DNA from: Lachnospiraceae bacterium
GTDB taxonomy: Bacteria; Bacillota; Clostridia; Lachnospirales; Lachnospiraceae
DNA length: 19,725 nucleotides
Assembly: GCA_019420465.1 (NCBI GenBank)
Contig: JAHZHB010000098.1
Span: forward strand, 1-19,725
Reading direction: 5' to 3'
In this document: positions 8,622 to 15,978 of the stretch, in pieces
Layout of the letters: each line of letters opens with the position of its first letter
How positions within the stretch are numbered: position 1 is the first letter of the stretch
Program-made: the position numbers and the translations under genes
Notes under the pieces: generated by a model
The model's database searches: none
The model's input: only the letters and a program-made list of their open reading frames with translations
What the model was told of the DNA's origin: nothing

Positions 8622-9158
8622 CTATTTTTCGATGCCTTTTCTGGCGGGCAGTCCCTGGTCGAAGGGATGCTTGATCTTGCAGATCTCAGATACATAGTCA
8701 CAGGCATCGATCAGCGCCGGACTCGGATCACGACCGGTCAGGATCACTTCGAGCCGGGCCGGTCTGTTTTTCAGAAAATCCAGAAGAAGCTGCTCATTAA
8801 ACAGCCCTGCGCGGATTGTGTAGACCAGCTCATCCATGAATAAAACATCATACTTTTCTTCGGCCGCTTTCTGTGTGATCATTGCAAACTGATTTTCGTA
8901 GTAGGCGCGGCGCTCCTTTTTTTCCTCATCCGTCATCTGAAAACTGAACTTTTCCTGTGGGAGTCCGTCGACTACGGTGATACCGGGAATCAGGGCAAGA
9001 GAATTGCGTTCGCTGGTATCGTTGTTTTTCATGAACTGGTAGATCAGTACTTTGTATCCGTAACCGGCGGCGCGCACGCACAGACCCATACCGGTGGTCG
9101 TCTTTCCTTTGCCGTTGCCGCAGTAGAGATGGACAAAGCCTTCTGTTTTTTCTGGCAT
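8622..9158 (-). CDS. cobO: Cob(I)yrinic acid a,c-diamide adenosyltransferase (CobA/CobO/BtuR family)
   Basis: This enzyme transfers the 5'-deoxyadenosyl group of ATP to the cobalt of cobalamin or its precursors, giving adenosylcobalamin. The 178-residue product has the family P-loop GNGKGKTTTGMG near the N-terminus, then YKVLIYQFMKN, DVLFMDELVY (Walker B-like), ARLEVILTGRDPS and the C-terminal KIKHPFDQGLPARKGIEK. The frame is open for 61 further codons upstream, but ATG at 9158 (MPEKTEGFVH) has GAGGAGGG exactly 7 bases before it and the family starts here, so I chose it. No other cobalamin gene is in the window, so it may serve vitamin salvage. No B12 riboswitch is visible in the short leader. 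Confidence 0.93.
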   Translation of the reverse strand: MPEKTEGFVHLYCGNGKGKTTTGMGLCVRAAGYGYKVLIYQFMKNNDTSERNSLALIPGITVVDGLPQEKFSFQMTDEEKKERRAYYENQFAMITQKAAEEKYDVLFMDELVYTIRAGLFNEQLLLDFLKNRPARLEVILTGRDPSPALIDACDYVSEICKIKHPFDQGLPARKGIEK

Positions 9159-9231
9159 ATGAGATCCCTCCTCAGATCGTATGGTATATATGTGAAAATG
9201 GTACGGTATATACATGGGATATACTACCTTT

Positions 9232-9260
9232 ATGATACGACGAAGCCGAAACTTTGGCAA
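9232..9260 (-). promoter_or_regulatory. Promoter of cobO
   Basis: On the minus strand, TTGCCA (9260-9255) and TATCAT (9237-9232) are separated by exactly 17 bp, each with 5 of 6 consensus matches. Transcription would start near 9225, leaving a leader of about 65 nt. Confidence 0.7.
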
Positions 9261-9307
9261 CGGGTATTTTTGCCGGAGAAAAAGAAGCTGAAGGGTGGAA
9301 AAAAATG

Positions 9308-9316
9308 TGCTACAAT
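9308..9316 (+). promoter_or_regulatory. Extended -10 promoter of the small membrane-protein gene
   Basis: TGC-TACAAT (9308-9316) is an extended -10 element, 25 bases before the start codon at 9342. CTGAAG (9288-9293), a weak -35, lies 17 bp upstream of TACAAT. Confidence 0.5.
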
Positions 9317-9341
9317 GGACAGATACAGGAGGATAAAACAA

Positions 9342-9653
9342 ATGACGATATTTTCTATGGCATGTTATCTGATCTTTGGCTATCTGGTCGTGGCGGGGGT
9401 GCTTTTGTACCGGAAAGGTTTTATGAAAGATGTGGGTACGGCAGAGCAGTCGAAGTTTACCAAAGAGTCTTTAAAGAGCTTTGAAAAGCCGGGTGCTGTC
9501 TGTCTGGTGCTGGCCGGAGTGGCCGGGATACTGTTTACCGCCTTTTCCGACGCAAAGATGGAGATGGCGCAGATCGTGGCCGGAGTCGGGCTTGTAGCAT
9601 TTCTGGTGGCCTACTATGTGCTTCGTATGACGAGACTGAAGAAAAAACACTGA
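9342..9653 (+). CDS. Small membrane protein (DUF3784-like)
   Basis: The 103-residue product has three hydrophobic stretches: residues about 4-22 (SMACYLIFGYLVVAGVLLY), 50-66 (CLVLAGVAGILFTAF) and 77-92 (VAGVGLVAFLVAYYVL). A short charged loop lies between the first two and a basic tail follows (RLKKKH). The size and layout resemble DUF3784-type small membrane proteins, but I cannot confirm the family. The reading frame stays open upstream to 9129, yet AGGAGG at 9327-9332 lies 9 bases before ATG 9342, while the earlier ATG at 9315 has no ribosome site. The gene is divergent from cobO and ends at a symmetrical terminator. Function is unknown. Confidence 0.7.
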   Translation: MTIFSMACYLIFGYLVVAGVLLYRKGFMKDVGTAEQSKFTKESLKSFEKPGAVCLVLAGVAGILFTAFSDAKMEMAQIVAGVGLVAFLVAYYVLRMTRLKKKH

Positions 9654-9662
9654 TACAAAAAT

Positions 9663-9723
9663 AAAAAGGTATGTTTCCCTTTCGGTGTCACCTGAGACTG
9701 ACGGAAAGAAAACATACCTTTTT
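9663..9723. terminator. Bidirectional terminator between convergent genes
   Basis: A 14-bp stem pairs AAAAAGGTATGTTT (9663-9676) with its complement at 9710-9723. A second imperfect stem closes the loop (CTTTCGG with CGGAAAG). A-runs on the left and T-runs on the right make it a Rho-independent terminator on both strands, serving the membrane-protein gene (+) and the pilus-like operon (-). Confidence 0.88.
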
Positions 9724-9765
9724 TGCACTTTTTATACAGATATTCGCTTGGGATAAAGAGACATA

Positions 9766-10821
9766 TCAGAGCTTTTTACCGAGCATTTCGGGATTAGTCG
9801 CGTGGGAAAGCGCTGTATCCCGACTGATGCGGCCGGCCTTGTAAAGCGCCAGCAGACTGGCATCCATAGAGATCATATCCGGGCGGGCAGAAGCATAGAG
9901 CAGGCCCTCAATCTGCGGAATCTTGTTTTCTCGGATCATATTGCGGATCGCCGGTGTGACTGTCATGATCTCAAAGGCAGGTACCATATGGTCATCTACT
10001 GTCGGAACCAGCTGCTGGGATACGACGGCATTTAAGGTCGTGGACAGCTGGATCGCGATCTGATGCTGCTGGTTGGCAGGGAAGACATCGATGATACGGT
10101 CGATCGTATTGGCTGCGCCGAGCGTATGCAGGGTGGAAAGCAGCAGATGGCCGGTTTCGGCGGCGGTCATCGAGACGTCGATCGTCTCGTAGTCGCGCAT
10201 CTCTCCGAGAAGGATAACGTCGGGACTCTGGCGCAGAGCGGCGCGCAGGGCTGTGACGTAGTTTTCCGTATCTACATTGATCTCACGCTGGCTGACGATA
10301 CAGCGGTCGTGGCGGTGCAGATATTCGAGCGGATCCTCCAGTGTGATGATGTGGGCATCCCGGGTATGGTTGATCCGGTCGATCATACAGGCCAGCGTAG
10401 TGGATTTACCGGAACCCGCCGTGCCGGTAACAAGGATCATACCACTGCCGGTATGACACAGCTGCAGCACAGACTCCGGGATACCAAGCTCTGCCGGATC
10501 CGGCAATGTGAAGGTGATCACACGGATCACTGCAGAATAACTGCCGCGCTGCTTGTAGGCGCTGACACGGAAACGGGAAATCCCGGGCAGGGCAAACGAA
10601 AAATCATCGTCCCCGACCTCTGAAAGCTGGGAAAAATCCCGGTTTTCGGCCAGAATGTAGATCTCATGCAGCAGTTCATCGGTATCTGCCGGCAAAAGCC
10701 GAATGTCATCGACCGTATGGATCAGTCCATTTTTGCGAAACGATACGGCACGTCCGGCGATGATGAAAACGTCGGAGGCATGTTCCTCCACGGCTTTTTT
10801 TAACAATTCTTCTATTTTCAT
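9766..10821 (-). CDS. pilT: PilT-type type IV pilus retraction ATPase
   Basis: PilT is the hexameric cytoplasmic ATPase that drives pilus disassembly. The 351-residue product has normal family length and all key motifs: Walker A GTAGSGKST (133-141), Asp box LEDPLEY (161-167), Walker B DVILLGEMRD (201-210), His box AETGHLLLSTLHT (221-233) and AIRNMIRE (291-298), a close version of the PilT signature AIRNLIRE that separates PilT from PilB. The start at 10821 follows AAGGA. It is the last gene of the ten-gene minus-strand run, after a 47-base gap, and precedes the bidirectional terminator. No PilB extension ATPase is in the window, so either it is encoded elsewhere or this ATPase drives the system alone. 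Confidence 0.93.
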   Translation of the reverse strand: MKIEELLKKAVEEHASDVFIIAGRAVSFRKNGLIHTVDDIRLLPADTDELLHEIYILAENRDFSQLSEVGDDDFSFALPGISRFRVSAYKQRGSYSAVIRVITFTLPDPAELGIPESVLQLCHTGSGMILVTGTAGSGKSTTLACMIDRINHTRDAHIITLEDPLEYLHRHDRCIVSQREINVDTENYVTALRAALRQSPDVILLGEMRDYETIDVSMTAAETGHLLLSTLHTLGAANTIDRIIDVFPANQQHQIAIQLSTTLNAVVSQQLVPTVDDHMVPAFEIMTVTPAIRNMIRENKIPQIEGLLYASARPDMISMDASLLALYKAGRISRDTALSHATNPEMLGKKL

Positions 10822-10868
10822 AACGTTTATTCCTTACAGATAAATTTTAACAGACCACAGGCTGTATC

Positions 10869-11339
10869 TCAGGGCGTCAGAACCTGTACCGTATCGGTAG
10901 AAGACCAGTCGGCTGTCTTGATCGTCTGCCAGCGGGTGATCGTATACGTCTGCGTCTGCGTAAGAGAAGGCAGATCCACCGCGACAGAGAGTGCCTGGGT
11001 ATCCGATATACTGATCTGCCAGGAAAAGACCGTATGGCCGTTTTCCTGTGGCATGATCGCAACGGAAATATCTCCGACAGTGGTGGTGACTGTCTCTGTA
11101 GAAGCTGTATCGGCGTTTTCACACAGTGAAGGCAGTGCAGCCAGCACCTGCTGTGAAGCATTGTCTGCCGCTGTTTTGACGGTGACGCGTTCTGCTTCCC
11201 GCTGGCTTAAGAGATAATTGCTACGGGCAGTAGTGACAGACAGTGTGGCAAACATCACCAGACACAGGATCAGAAAGATCACCAGAAGCAGGGATGAGCC
11301 GATATTGGCTGCGGGGGTTTTGACTTTGTTTTCATGCAT
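10869..11339 (-). CDS. Pseudopilin-like single-TM protein, 156 aa
   Basis: The product has a short charged start, then a hydrophobic helix at about 16-38 (SLLLVIFLILCLVMFATLS) preceded by a glycine at 14, then a 120-residue extracytoplasmic part rich in Ser, Thr and Val with likely beta structure. This is the layout of a minor pilin or pseudopilin, but the usual Glu at +5 is absent, so processing by a prepilin peptidase is doubtful. Its ATG overlaps the stop of the preceding gene by one base (TGATG), with GGGAGG placed 9 bases before, so the two are translationally coupled. The ending TVQVLTP lies 47 bases before pilT. No family name can be given. Confidence 0.75.
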   Translation of the reverse strand: MHENKVKTPAANIGSSLLLVIFLILCLVMFATLSVTTARSNYLLSQREAERVTVKTAADNASQQVLAALPSLCENADTASTETVTTTVGDISVAIMPQENGHTVFSWQISISDTQALSVAVDLPSLTQTQTYTITRWQTIKTADWSSTDTVQVLTP

Positions 11340-11767
11340 CAGGGCTCACCTCCCGGCAGATATTTATCGACAGTCAGATCATAAAGCGCATCTCCGGATG
11401 AAGACGTACAGTGCAGTGCTACAGAAAGCATCTGATCTTTCAGGGAACATACCGCACTAAGATCGTCGGCTAACTGTATGGTCCGGGCTTTTTCCTGGTC
11501 AAGAGTGGTAAGATCGGCCTGGCAGCCGGGATACACGCTGTTTAACCGCTCGGAGATCGATGCAAGGGAATCTCCGGAGGCGATCGTTTCTGATGCTATC
11601 GTACAGGCAGATACCGCCTGTGTCAGTTCTGCCGCTTCATGGCTCATCAGCCGGGCTTTGACAAAAAACTGTACACAGACACTGCTGGCAACAGCAAAAA
11701 ACAGAATGGAAATGATCAGCTCGATCAGAAACAGACTCGAGCTTCTCGCATTGGTCCTGCGGTTCAT
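11339..11767 (-). CDS. Prepilin-like protein with SLFLIELIIS motif, 142 aa
   Basis: A short basic leader (MNRRTNARSSS) is followed by LFLIELIISILFFAVASSVCVQFF, the classic type IV prepilin core with Glu at +5 (E16) if cleavage is between S11 and L12. The residue at -1 is serine rather than the usual glycine. The rest is a 110-residue extracellular part with three cysteines after the TM helix (C50, C77, C106), ending TVDKYLPGGEP. AAAAGGAG lies 6 bases before the ATG and overlaps the stop region of the gene before. It is probably a minor pilin or pseudopilin of the same machine as the GspF and PilT proteins. Confidence 0.8.
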   Translation of the reverse strand: MNRRTNARSSSLFLIELIISILFFAVASSVCVQFFVKARLMSHEAAELTQAVSACTIASETIASGDSLASISERLNSVYPGCQADLTTLDQEKARTIQLADDLSAVCSLKDQMLSVALHCTSSSGDALYDLTVDKYLPGGEP

Positions 11768-11779
11768 AGGTAACTCCTT

Positions 11780-12271
11780 TTAGGATACAGCATGGCTTCG
11801 GACAGCGATCACCGTATGTGCGGCTTCATTGTCTTTGGCGATGCAGGTAAAAGAAAACAGATTATCGGCAACAGCCTTCATGGTAAAAGAACGTACCGGA
11901 AGGATAGAGCGGCCACTGGCAGCAGACGGCGTGGTGTCTGCGCTGACAAAGAGCTCTTTCAGCTCACCGTCCAGTTCATAAATATAGGTACAATATGTGT
12001 TTCCCTCCTGCGCAGTACGAAGACACAGTGCATCCTGACCATCAAGACTTGTCAGGAAAACATCGCCGTCGGCATCCGCCTGGCTGATCTTTTCACGGAT
12101 ATAGGACAGGGAAGTCTGTGCCGTGTAGTTTAAAGAAGATTCCGCCGTGGTCTCCTGATAGACATTGGTAGCTAAAAGGATGACCGTCAGTGCAGACAGC
12201 GCAAAGACGAAGAAAAGTGCGATGGGAAACAAAAGATCGATCGCATGCTTTTGCTGATGAGAAAAACGCAT
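11780..12271 (-). CDS. DUF4860-like single-TM protein, 163 aa
   Basis: The product has an N-terminal helix at about 12-34 (DLLFPIALFFVFALSALTVILL), then a conserved-looking extracytoplasmic domain: SSLNYTAQTSLSYIREKISQAD, then DALCLRTAQEGNTYCTYIYEL, where two cysteines may pair. This resembles the DUF4860 proteins found in Clostridia beside GspF and PilT genes (from memory, not searched). The ATG at 12271 follows the stop of the preceding gene after a single base, with GGGAGGTG inside that gene's end. Its position between pseudopilins suggests a minor-pilin-like subunit. Confidence 0.75.
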   Translation of the reverse strand: MRFSHQQKHAIDLLFPIALFFVFALSALTVILLATNVYQETTAESSLNYTAQTSLSYIREKISQADADGDVFLTSLDGQDALCLRTAQEGNTYCTYIYELDGELKELFVSADTTPSAASGRSILPVRSFTMKAVADNLFSFTCIAKDNEAAHTVIAVRSHAVS

Positions 12272-12272
12272 C

Positions 12273-12611
12273 CTAATGCACCTCCCCTTTACGCTCCAGA
12301 ATCGTTACGTCCGGATAGATGTTGGCACCGCTCACCCGGTAGTCCACAAAAAACAGATCCTCATCCCAGGTCAGTCCGTAATGTTTTTTTAAATAGGTCA
12401 GATCTTCCGGATAGGATCCTTCGGCGGCGTAACAGTAGGTAATCGTCCGCTGCAGCGCATTTTCCAGATTTTCCTTCTGGCGCCGGACGGAATCCGCGGA
12501 AAACCGGTCCAGGCTGACATAAAAAACGACCAGGACCACCACAAACAGAAGCAAAGACCACAGATGGCGCTTCTGCCCGGAAGGCTTTCGTTCGTAAGCA
12601 AATCGTGACAT
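12273..12611 (-). CDS. Pseudopilin-like single-TM protein, 112 aa
   Basis: A basic start (MSRFAYERKPSGQKRHLW) is followed by one TM helix (SLLLFVVVLVVFYVSL) and an extracytoplasmic domain containing ENLENALQRTITYCYAAEGSYPEDLTYL and GANIYPDVTILE. The string AxxCYAxEGxYPxDLxYL looks like a conserved feature of short proteins in this type of locus. A GTG three codons upstream (12620) is in frame, but AAAGGAG spaced 8 bases before ATG 12611 decides the start. The gene sits 13 bases after the GspF gene and one base before the next gene. The role is probably a structural or assembly subunit of the pilus-like machine. Confidence 0.75.
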   Translation of the reverse strand: MSRFAYERKPSGQKRHLWSLLLFVVVLVVFYVSLDRFSADSVRRQKENLENALQRTITYCYAAEGSYPEDLTYLKKHYGLTWDEDLFFVDYRVSGANIYPDVTILERKGEVH

Positions 12612-12624
12612 GAAAAACACTCCT

Positions 12625-13680
12625 TTAAATACTGGAAAGAATACCCATAAGCGGCAACATGACAGACAAAAGGATCACACCGACGATCAGCGAAAGCGCG
12701 ATCACAAGAGTAGGCTCCAGAACAGCCAGCATATTGGACAGACGGGTATCGATCTCATCCTGATACAGACCGGCGATACGGCGCATCACCTGCTCCTGCG
12801 TACCGGTGCGGGCACCCAGTGTGATCATCCGGGCATATGTACCGGTAAAGATACCGGCCTCGTGCAGGGCATCCGACAGATCTTTGCCATCGGCCACCAG
12901 CTGGCGGCAGGTATCCAGCTTCTTTGTAAAGAAAGGATCATCGTTTAACTCATAGGCAAGCTCCATACTGCGCTCCGGATGAAGACCGCTGGAGAATGTC
13001 AGCGCCATGGCATCGGCAAACCGGCAGGCCGCCGTCTTTTCATAGACTGCGCGGGTAAAAGGCAGCGTGTGCCCGATCTTTGTGACCAGCACCATACCGG
13101 ACGGTGTACGAAGACCGAAAAACAGAAAAGCAGCGATCACCAGCAGAATCACGACAAAGATCAGGGCATTGGTATGTAAAAGATTGCCAAGATCCATCAA
13201 TGTCCGGGAAAATCCGGTCATTTCAGAACCCAGCTGTACAAATACCTGATTAAAGATAGGCATAACCTTGATCAGCAGTACCAGGATGATCACGACCATC
13301 ATGCCCGCCATGAACAGCGGATAGGTCACAGAACTCCGGATACTCTGGCGGATCGCATCCTCTCTGGCATAATGGGCGGATAAAGCATCCATAACCGTAT
13401 CCAGTGTACCGGTCTCCTCACCGATCTGCACCATGTGCAGTAGATACGGCGGGAAAACAGCGGCTGCCTCAAAAGCATCGGTAAGATTGCCGGTCTCGAT
13501 CAGCCTGTCCTGCATGGCAGAGAGGATCCGCTTTTCTTCCTCCGACTGTGCGTCCTCAAGCATCACTAAAATCCCTTCGATCGAAGAAATACCGGACTGC
13601 AGGATCAGTGCGAGCTGTCCGCAGAAAGCGGAGATCTCCCGGTCACTGAAAGGCTTGTATGTTTGGTTTGATTTCTCCAT
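12625..13680 (-). CDS. Type II secretion/type IV pilus inner-membrane platform protein (GspF/PilC family)
   Basis: GspF/PilC proteins form the membrane platform on which pilin or pseudopilin assembly takes place and with which the cytoplasmic ATPase engages. The 351-residue product has the two-fold family layout: a first cytoplasmic domain with VQIGEETGTLDTVMDALSAHY (84-104), TM segments at about 121-143 and 172-189, a second domain with TLGARTGTQEQVMRRIAGLY (287-306), and a last TM at about 324-346. An ATG at 13692 is in frame, but GGAGG at 13690-13686 serves the ATG at 13680, so I chose MEKSNQTYKP. The gene lies between the transglutaminase lipoprotein and the pseudopilins. Confidence 0.92.
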   Translation of the reverse strand: MEKSNQTYKPFSDREISAFCGQLALILQSGISSIEGILVMLEDAQSEEEKRILSAMQDRLIETGNLTDAFEAAAVFPPYLLHMVQIGEETGTLDTVMDALSAHYAREDAIRQSIRSSVTYPLFMAGMMVVIILVLLIKVMPIFNQVFVQLGSEMTGFSRTLMDLGNLLHTNALIFVVILLVIAAFLFFGLRTPSGMVLVTKIGHTLPFTRAVYEKTAACRFADAMALTFSSGLHPERSMELAYELNDDPFFTKKLDTCRQLVADGKDLSDALHEAGIFTGTYARMITLGARTGTQEQVMRRIAGLYQDEIDTRLSNMLAVLEPTLVIALSLIVGVILLSVMLPLMGILSSI

Positions 13681-13698
13681 GAGCGCCTCCATATATGA

Positions 13699-14646
13699 TT
13701 AATAATTGTATTTTACGGTGTAATTGGATCCGTCACCCACGTATTTTTTTACAGAAGATGCCGAATTGCTGGCGGCCAGCGTAGGATCCATCAGAGACCA
13801 GCTGTTACCGTCAAAGGAAATGATATTGTCCACCCAGCCGGATTCCTCCAGATATACGCTGATCCAGGCATGGTATGCCTGGCCACTGTAGCCGACCTCC
13901 AGCTTGGTCGGAATCTTCTGCGAACGGAGCATGGCCGTCATCAGCGACGCATAGTCAAAGCAGATGCCCGTGCCCTTTTCCATCGTCCGGTCGATATCCG
14001 GGATGTAATCGGTCGGTACGCTTTTGGCAAGTTCTGTATCATAGGTGATCGATGTGGTGACGTAATTATAGACCTTTTCCACATAATCCAGATCGTTGGA
14101 CGATGCATCGGAAAGCTCTATCCCATACTGGACAGCCTGGCTGTCTTTGGTGTACCAGCAATACCGGTTGGGATACAGAAAAGGCTTGAATTCGTCGGAA
14201 ATCTGTACATCCACAGACCAGGAACAGCCAAGGGCATAAAGATCGTCGTAGGCATGTTCGAGCACATCAATCTTGTAGCTGCCATTGCCGCCGGAAAGTG
14301 GAAAAGTCGCCATCTCTTTCAGTGGAAGCGTATAGCTGTAGACCGTATCTGAGGGATCTGTGATCTGGACACGGGCAGCGTCTGCGTCACCGGAATAGGA
14401 AACCATGATGTAGCCCTCGTCTGTATGGGAAGCATCGATCTTTACATGATTTTCCTCATGGGTGACATCGCCGTCCGCAGAAGGCAGCAGAAAATCGGTC
14501 TGTGTCGTGCGGTGTTCGCCCTCGACGGCATTGGCTCCTTCTTTGGGTCCGTCACCGCAGCCGGACAGAAAAAGCGGCAGAATAAGACAAAGGAGGCATG
14601 CGAAAAAGAGTCTATATCGTACAGGCTTATACAGTACAGCTCTCAT
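13699..14646 (-). CDS. Transglutaminase-like lipoprotein
   Basis: The 315-residue product starts with a lipoprotein signal peptide ending in LFLSGC (lipid-carrying Cys at 30). After a linker and a beta-rich region, a transglutaminase-core domain shows the papain-like triad: C229 in GTGICFDYASLMTAML, H259 in YHAWISVY and D287 in LMDPTLA. Bacterial surface proteins of this superfamily can be proteases, amidases or cross-linkers, so the reaction cannot be told. A GTG one codon earlier (14649) is too close to AAGGAGG, and ATG at 14646 has a 7-base spacer. The position just before the GspF gene suggests it acts on the surface machine or on the cell wall it crosses (inference). Confidence 0.88.
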   Translation of the reverse strand: MRAVLYKPVRYRLFFACLLCLILPLFLSGCGDGPKEGANAVEGEHRTTQTDFLLPSADGDVTHEENHVKIDASHTDEGYIMVSYSGDADAARVQITDPSDTVYSYTLPLKEMATFPLSGGNGSYKIDVLEHAYDDLYALGCSWSVDVQISDEFKPFLYPNRYCWYTKDSQAVQYGIELSDASSNDLDYVEKVYNYVTTSITYDTELAKSVPTDYIPDIDRTMEKGTGICFDYASLMTAMLRSQKIPTKLEVGYSGQAYHAWISVYLEESGWVDNIISFDGNSWSLMDPTLAASNSASSVKKYVGDGSNYTVKYNY

Positions 14647-14677
14647 CACAGTGCCTCCTTTGTGTTACTTCTTATAA

Positions 14678-15400
14678 TTAATACAGGGAAAGGATCAGAT
14701 GCAGAACATTTTCCGCCTGATCCGGAACGTAGATATTTAACGTCTCTTCCGGGTACAGAAAATCGATCTCGCCGGTACTTTCATCGAAAGATACAGGTAG
14801 GATACGTTCACCGGAAGTAGTCAGTGCATATACACCGCTGTAGTCGATACCGGAATCCGCATCTTCAACAAAGAGAGCGATATTATCCCCCTTTTGCTGG
14901 TTGGAAAGAAGAACCGGTGTCTTTGTATCGACATCCTCTACCGTCAGAGTCCAGGTATTGGACTGATGGTTCTTTAAAACGACCGTAACCGTCAGATCAC
15001 CATTGGCATCCGGCTCGATCTGGTAGACATGGCTGTCCGTCTCGTAGACCGGGACATTATGGCCGCCAAGCGTAGCTGTCACACGTTCTACCGGAATCAG
15101 CGGCGCATTCACATGTACCTCATAGACAGGATCGTAGCGATTGCCCGAAGAGGTGATATTGACCGTAAAGGAAGCCGGTACGAACCAGAACGGCAGCGTA
15201 CAGAACAGAAGGAAGACGATCAGAAGGATCACCTTCTGCAAAAGGAAACGCTCCCGGCGATAATTGCTGTAGGACGTCAGTACAGACAGCGGAACAGTAT
15301 TGGGCTCCTTTTCACAGGCATTAAAGATATTTCCCAGCATAAGGGCAGCAGTCTCGTCGTCAAGTGCAGGCTGCTTTTTCTTGGATTTAAAGAAAAACAT
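14678..15400 (-). CDS. Putative anti-sigma factor, single-TM, beta-rich ectodomain
   Basis: The 240-residue product has a cytoplasmic N-terminal part of about 52 residues (MFFFKSKKKQPALDDETAALML, with a later NYRRER), one TM helix at about 54-75 (LLQKVILLIVFLLFCTLPFWFV) and a likely Ig-like extracytoplasmic domain (YEVHVNAPLIPVERVTATLGG, VYQIEPDANGDLTVTVVL). It follows the ECF sigma gene by 7 bases, with its ribosome site inside the sigma gene's end. That placement and topology are typical of a cognate anti-sigma factor. The N-terminal part shows no clear zinc-binding ZAS motif (HxxxCxxC), so the assignment rests on context and topology. Confidence 0.7.
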   Translation of the reverse strand: MFFFKSKKKQPALDDETAALMLGNIFNACEKEPNTVPLSVLTSYSNYRRERFLLQKVILLIVFLLFCTLPFWFVPASFTVNITSSGNRYDPVYEVHVNAPLIPVERVTATLGGHNVPVYETDSHVYQIEPDANGDLTVTVVLKNHQSNTWTLTVEDVDTKTPVLLSNQQKGDNIALFVEDADSGIDYSGVYALTTSGERILPVSFDESTGEIDFLYPEETLNIYVPDQAENVLHLILSLY

Positions 15401-15407
15401 AGCGAAA

Positions 15408-15968
15408 TCACCCCTTTTGCAGAATCTTACTCAGCCGCTTTTTGCCGCTGGCGAGATATCTTTTTACGGAACTGCGGCTGATATCCATCATATCCGCAAT
15501 GTCATCGAGTGTCATATTGTTGATGTACTTTAATGTGATCGCCTGAGACTCGGAAAACGGAAGATTTAAGATCTGCTTGACCAGATATTCCTTTTCATCG
15601 ATATGGATCACCTGGCGCTCCGGATCGCGTGAATGATCAGGCATCATGGGAACCGTGTCCTGATACAGCGAAGTCTCCGCATCGTAACGGCTCTGTCTCT
15701 TCTGAATCTGAAAGCAGACACGGAAAGAGATCTGGTTGAGCCAGGATACAAAAAGACGCGGATCCTTTAGCTTGTCCAGACCTTTCAGTACAGATATGTA
15801 GGTTTCCTGTACAGCATCCTGCGCGAGAAACTCGTCCTTCAGGTAGCTGTAGGCGAAACGGTATTGCTTCTGGTATGTCGCCGCATAAAGCTCGGCAAAG
15901 GCATCACTGTCTCCACTCTGGGCACGCTTCACGACATTGGCCAGATACTGATAATCTAACTCTGCCAT
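15408..15968 (-). CDS. ECF-type RNA polymerase sigma factor
   Basis: The 186-residue product has the two-domain ECF layout. Region 2 begins AFAELYAATYQKQYRFAYSYLKDEFLAQDAVQETYISVLKGL, with DAVQET the usual core-binding motif. Region 4 is a C-terminal helix-turn-helix: LPFSESQAITLKYINNMTLDDIADMMDISRSSVKRYLASGKKRL. AAGGAG lies 6 bases before the ATG and overlaps the TAA of the GGDEF gene. It probably directs transcription of genes linked to this operon or the cell surface, with the next gene as anti-sigma. The operon promoter itself looks sigma-A-like, so self-activation is not evident in the sequence. Confidence 0.92.
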   Translation of the reverse strand: MAELDYQYLANVVKRAQSGDSDAFAELYAATYQKQYRFAYSYLKDEFLAQDAVQETYISVLKGLDKLKDPRLFVSWLNQISFRVCFQIQKRQSRYDAETSLYQDTVPMMPDHSRDPERQVIHIDEKEYLVKQILNLPFSESQAITLKYINNMTLDDIADMMDISRSSVKRYLASGKKRLSKILQKG

Positions 15969-15978
15969 GACAGTCTCC

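Noticed and set aside
9159..9231. Possible cobalamin riboswitch in front of cobO
   Set aside because: The leader is only about 65 nt, AT-rich, and has no B12-box-like sequence, so it is far too short for a B12 riboswitch.
9159..9341. Longer N-terminus of the cobalamin adenosyltransferase
   Set aside because: The extra 61 codons run through the gene's own promoter and SD. The family start and SD spacing fix the start at 9158.
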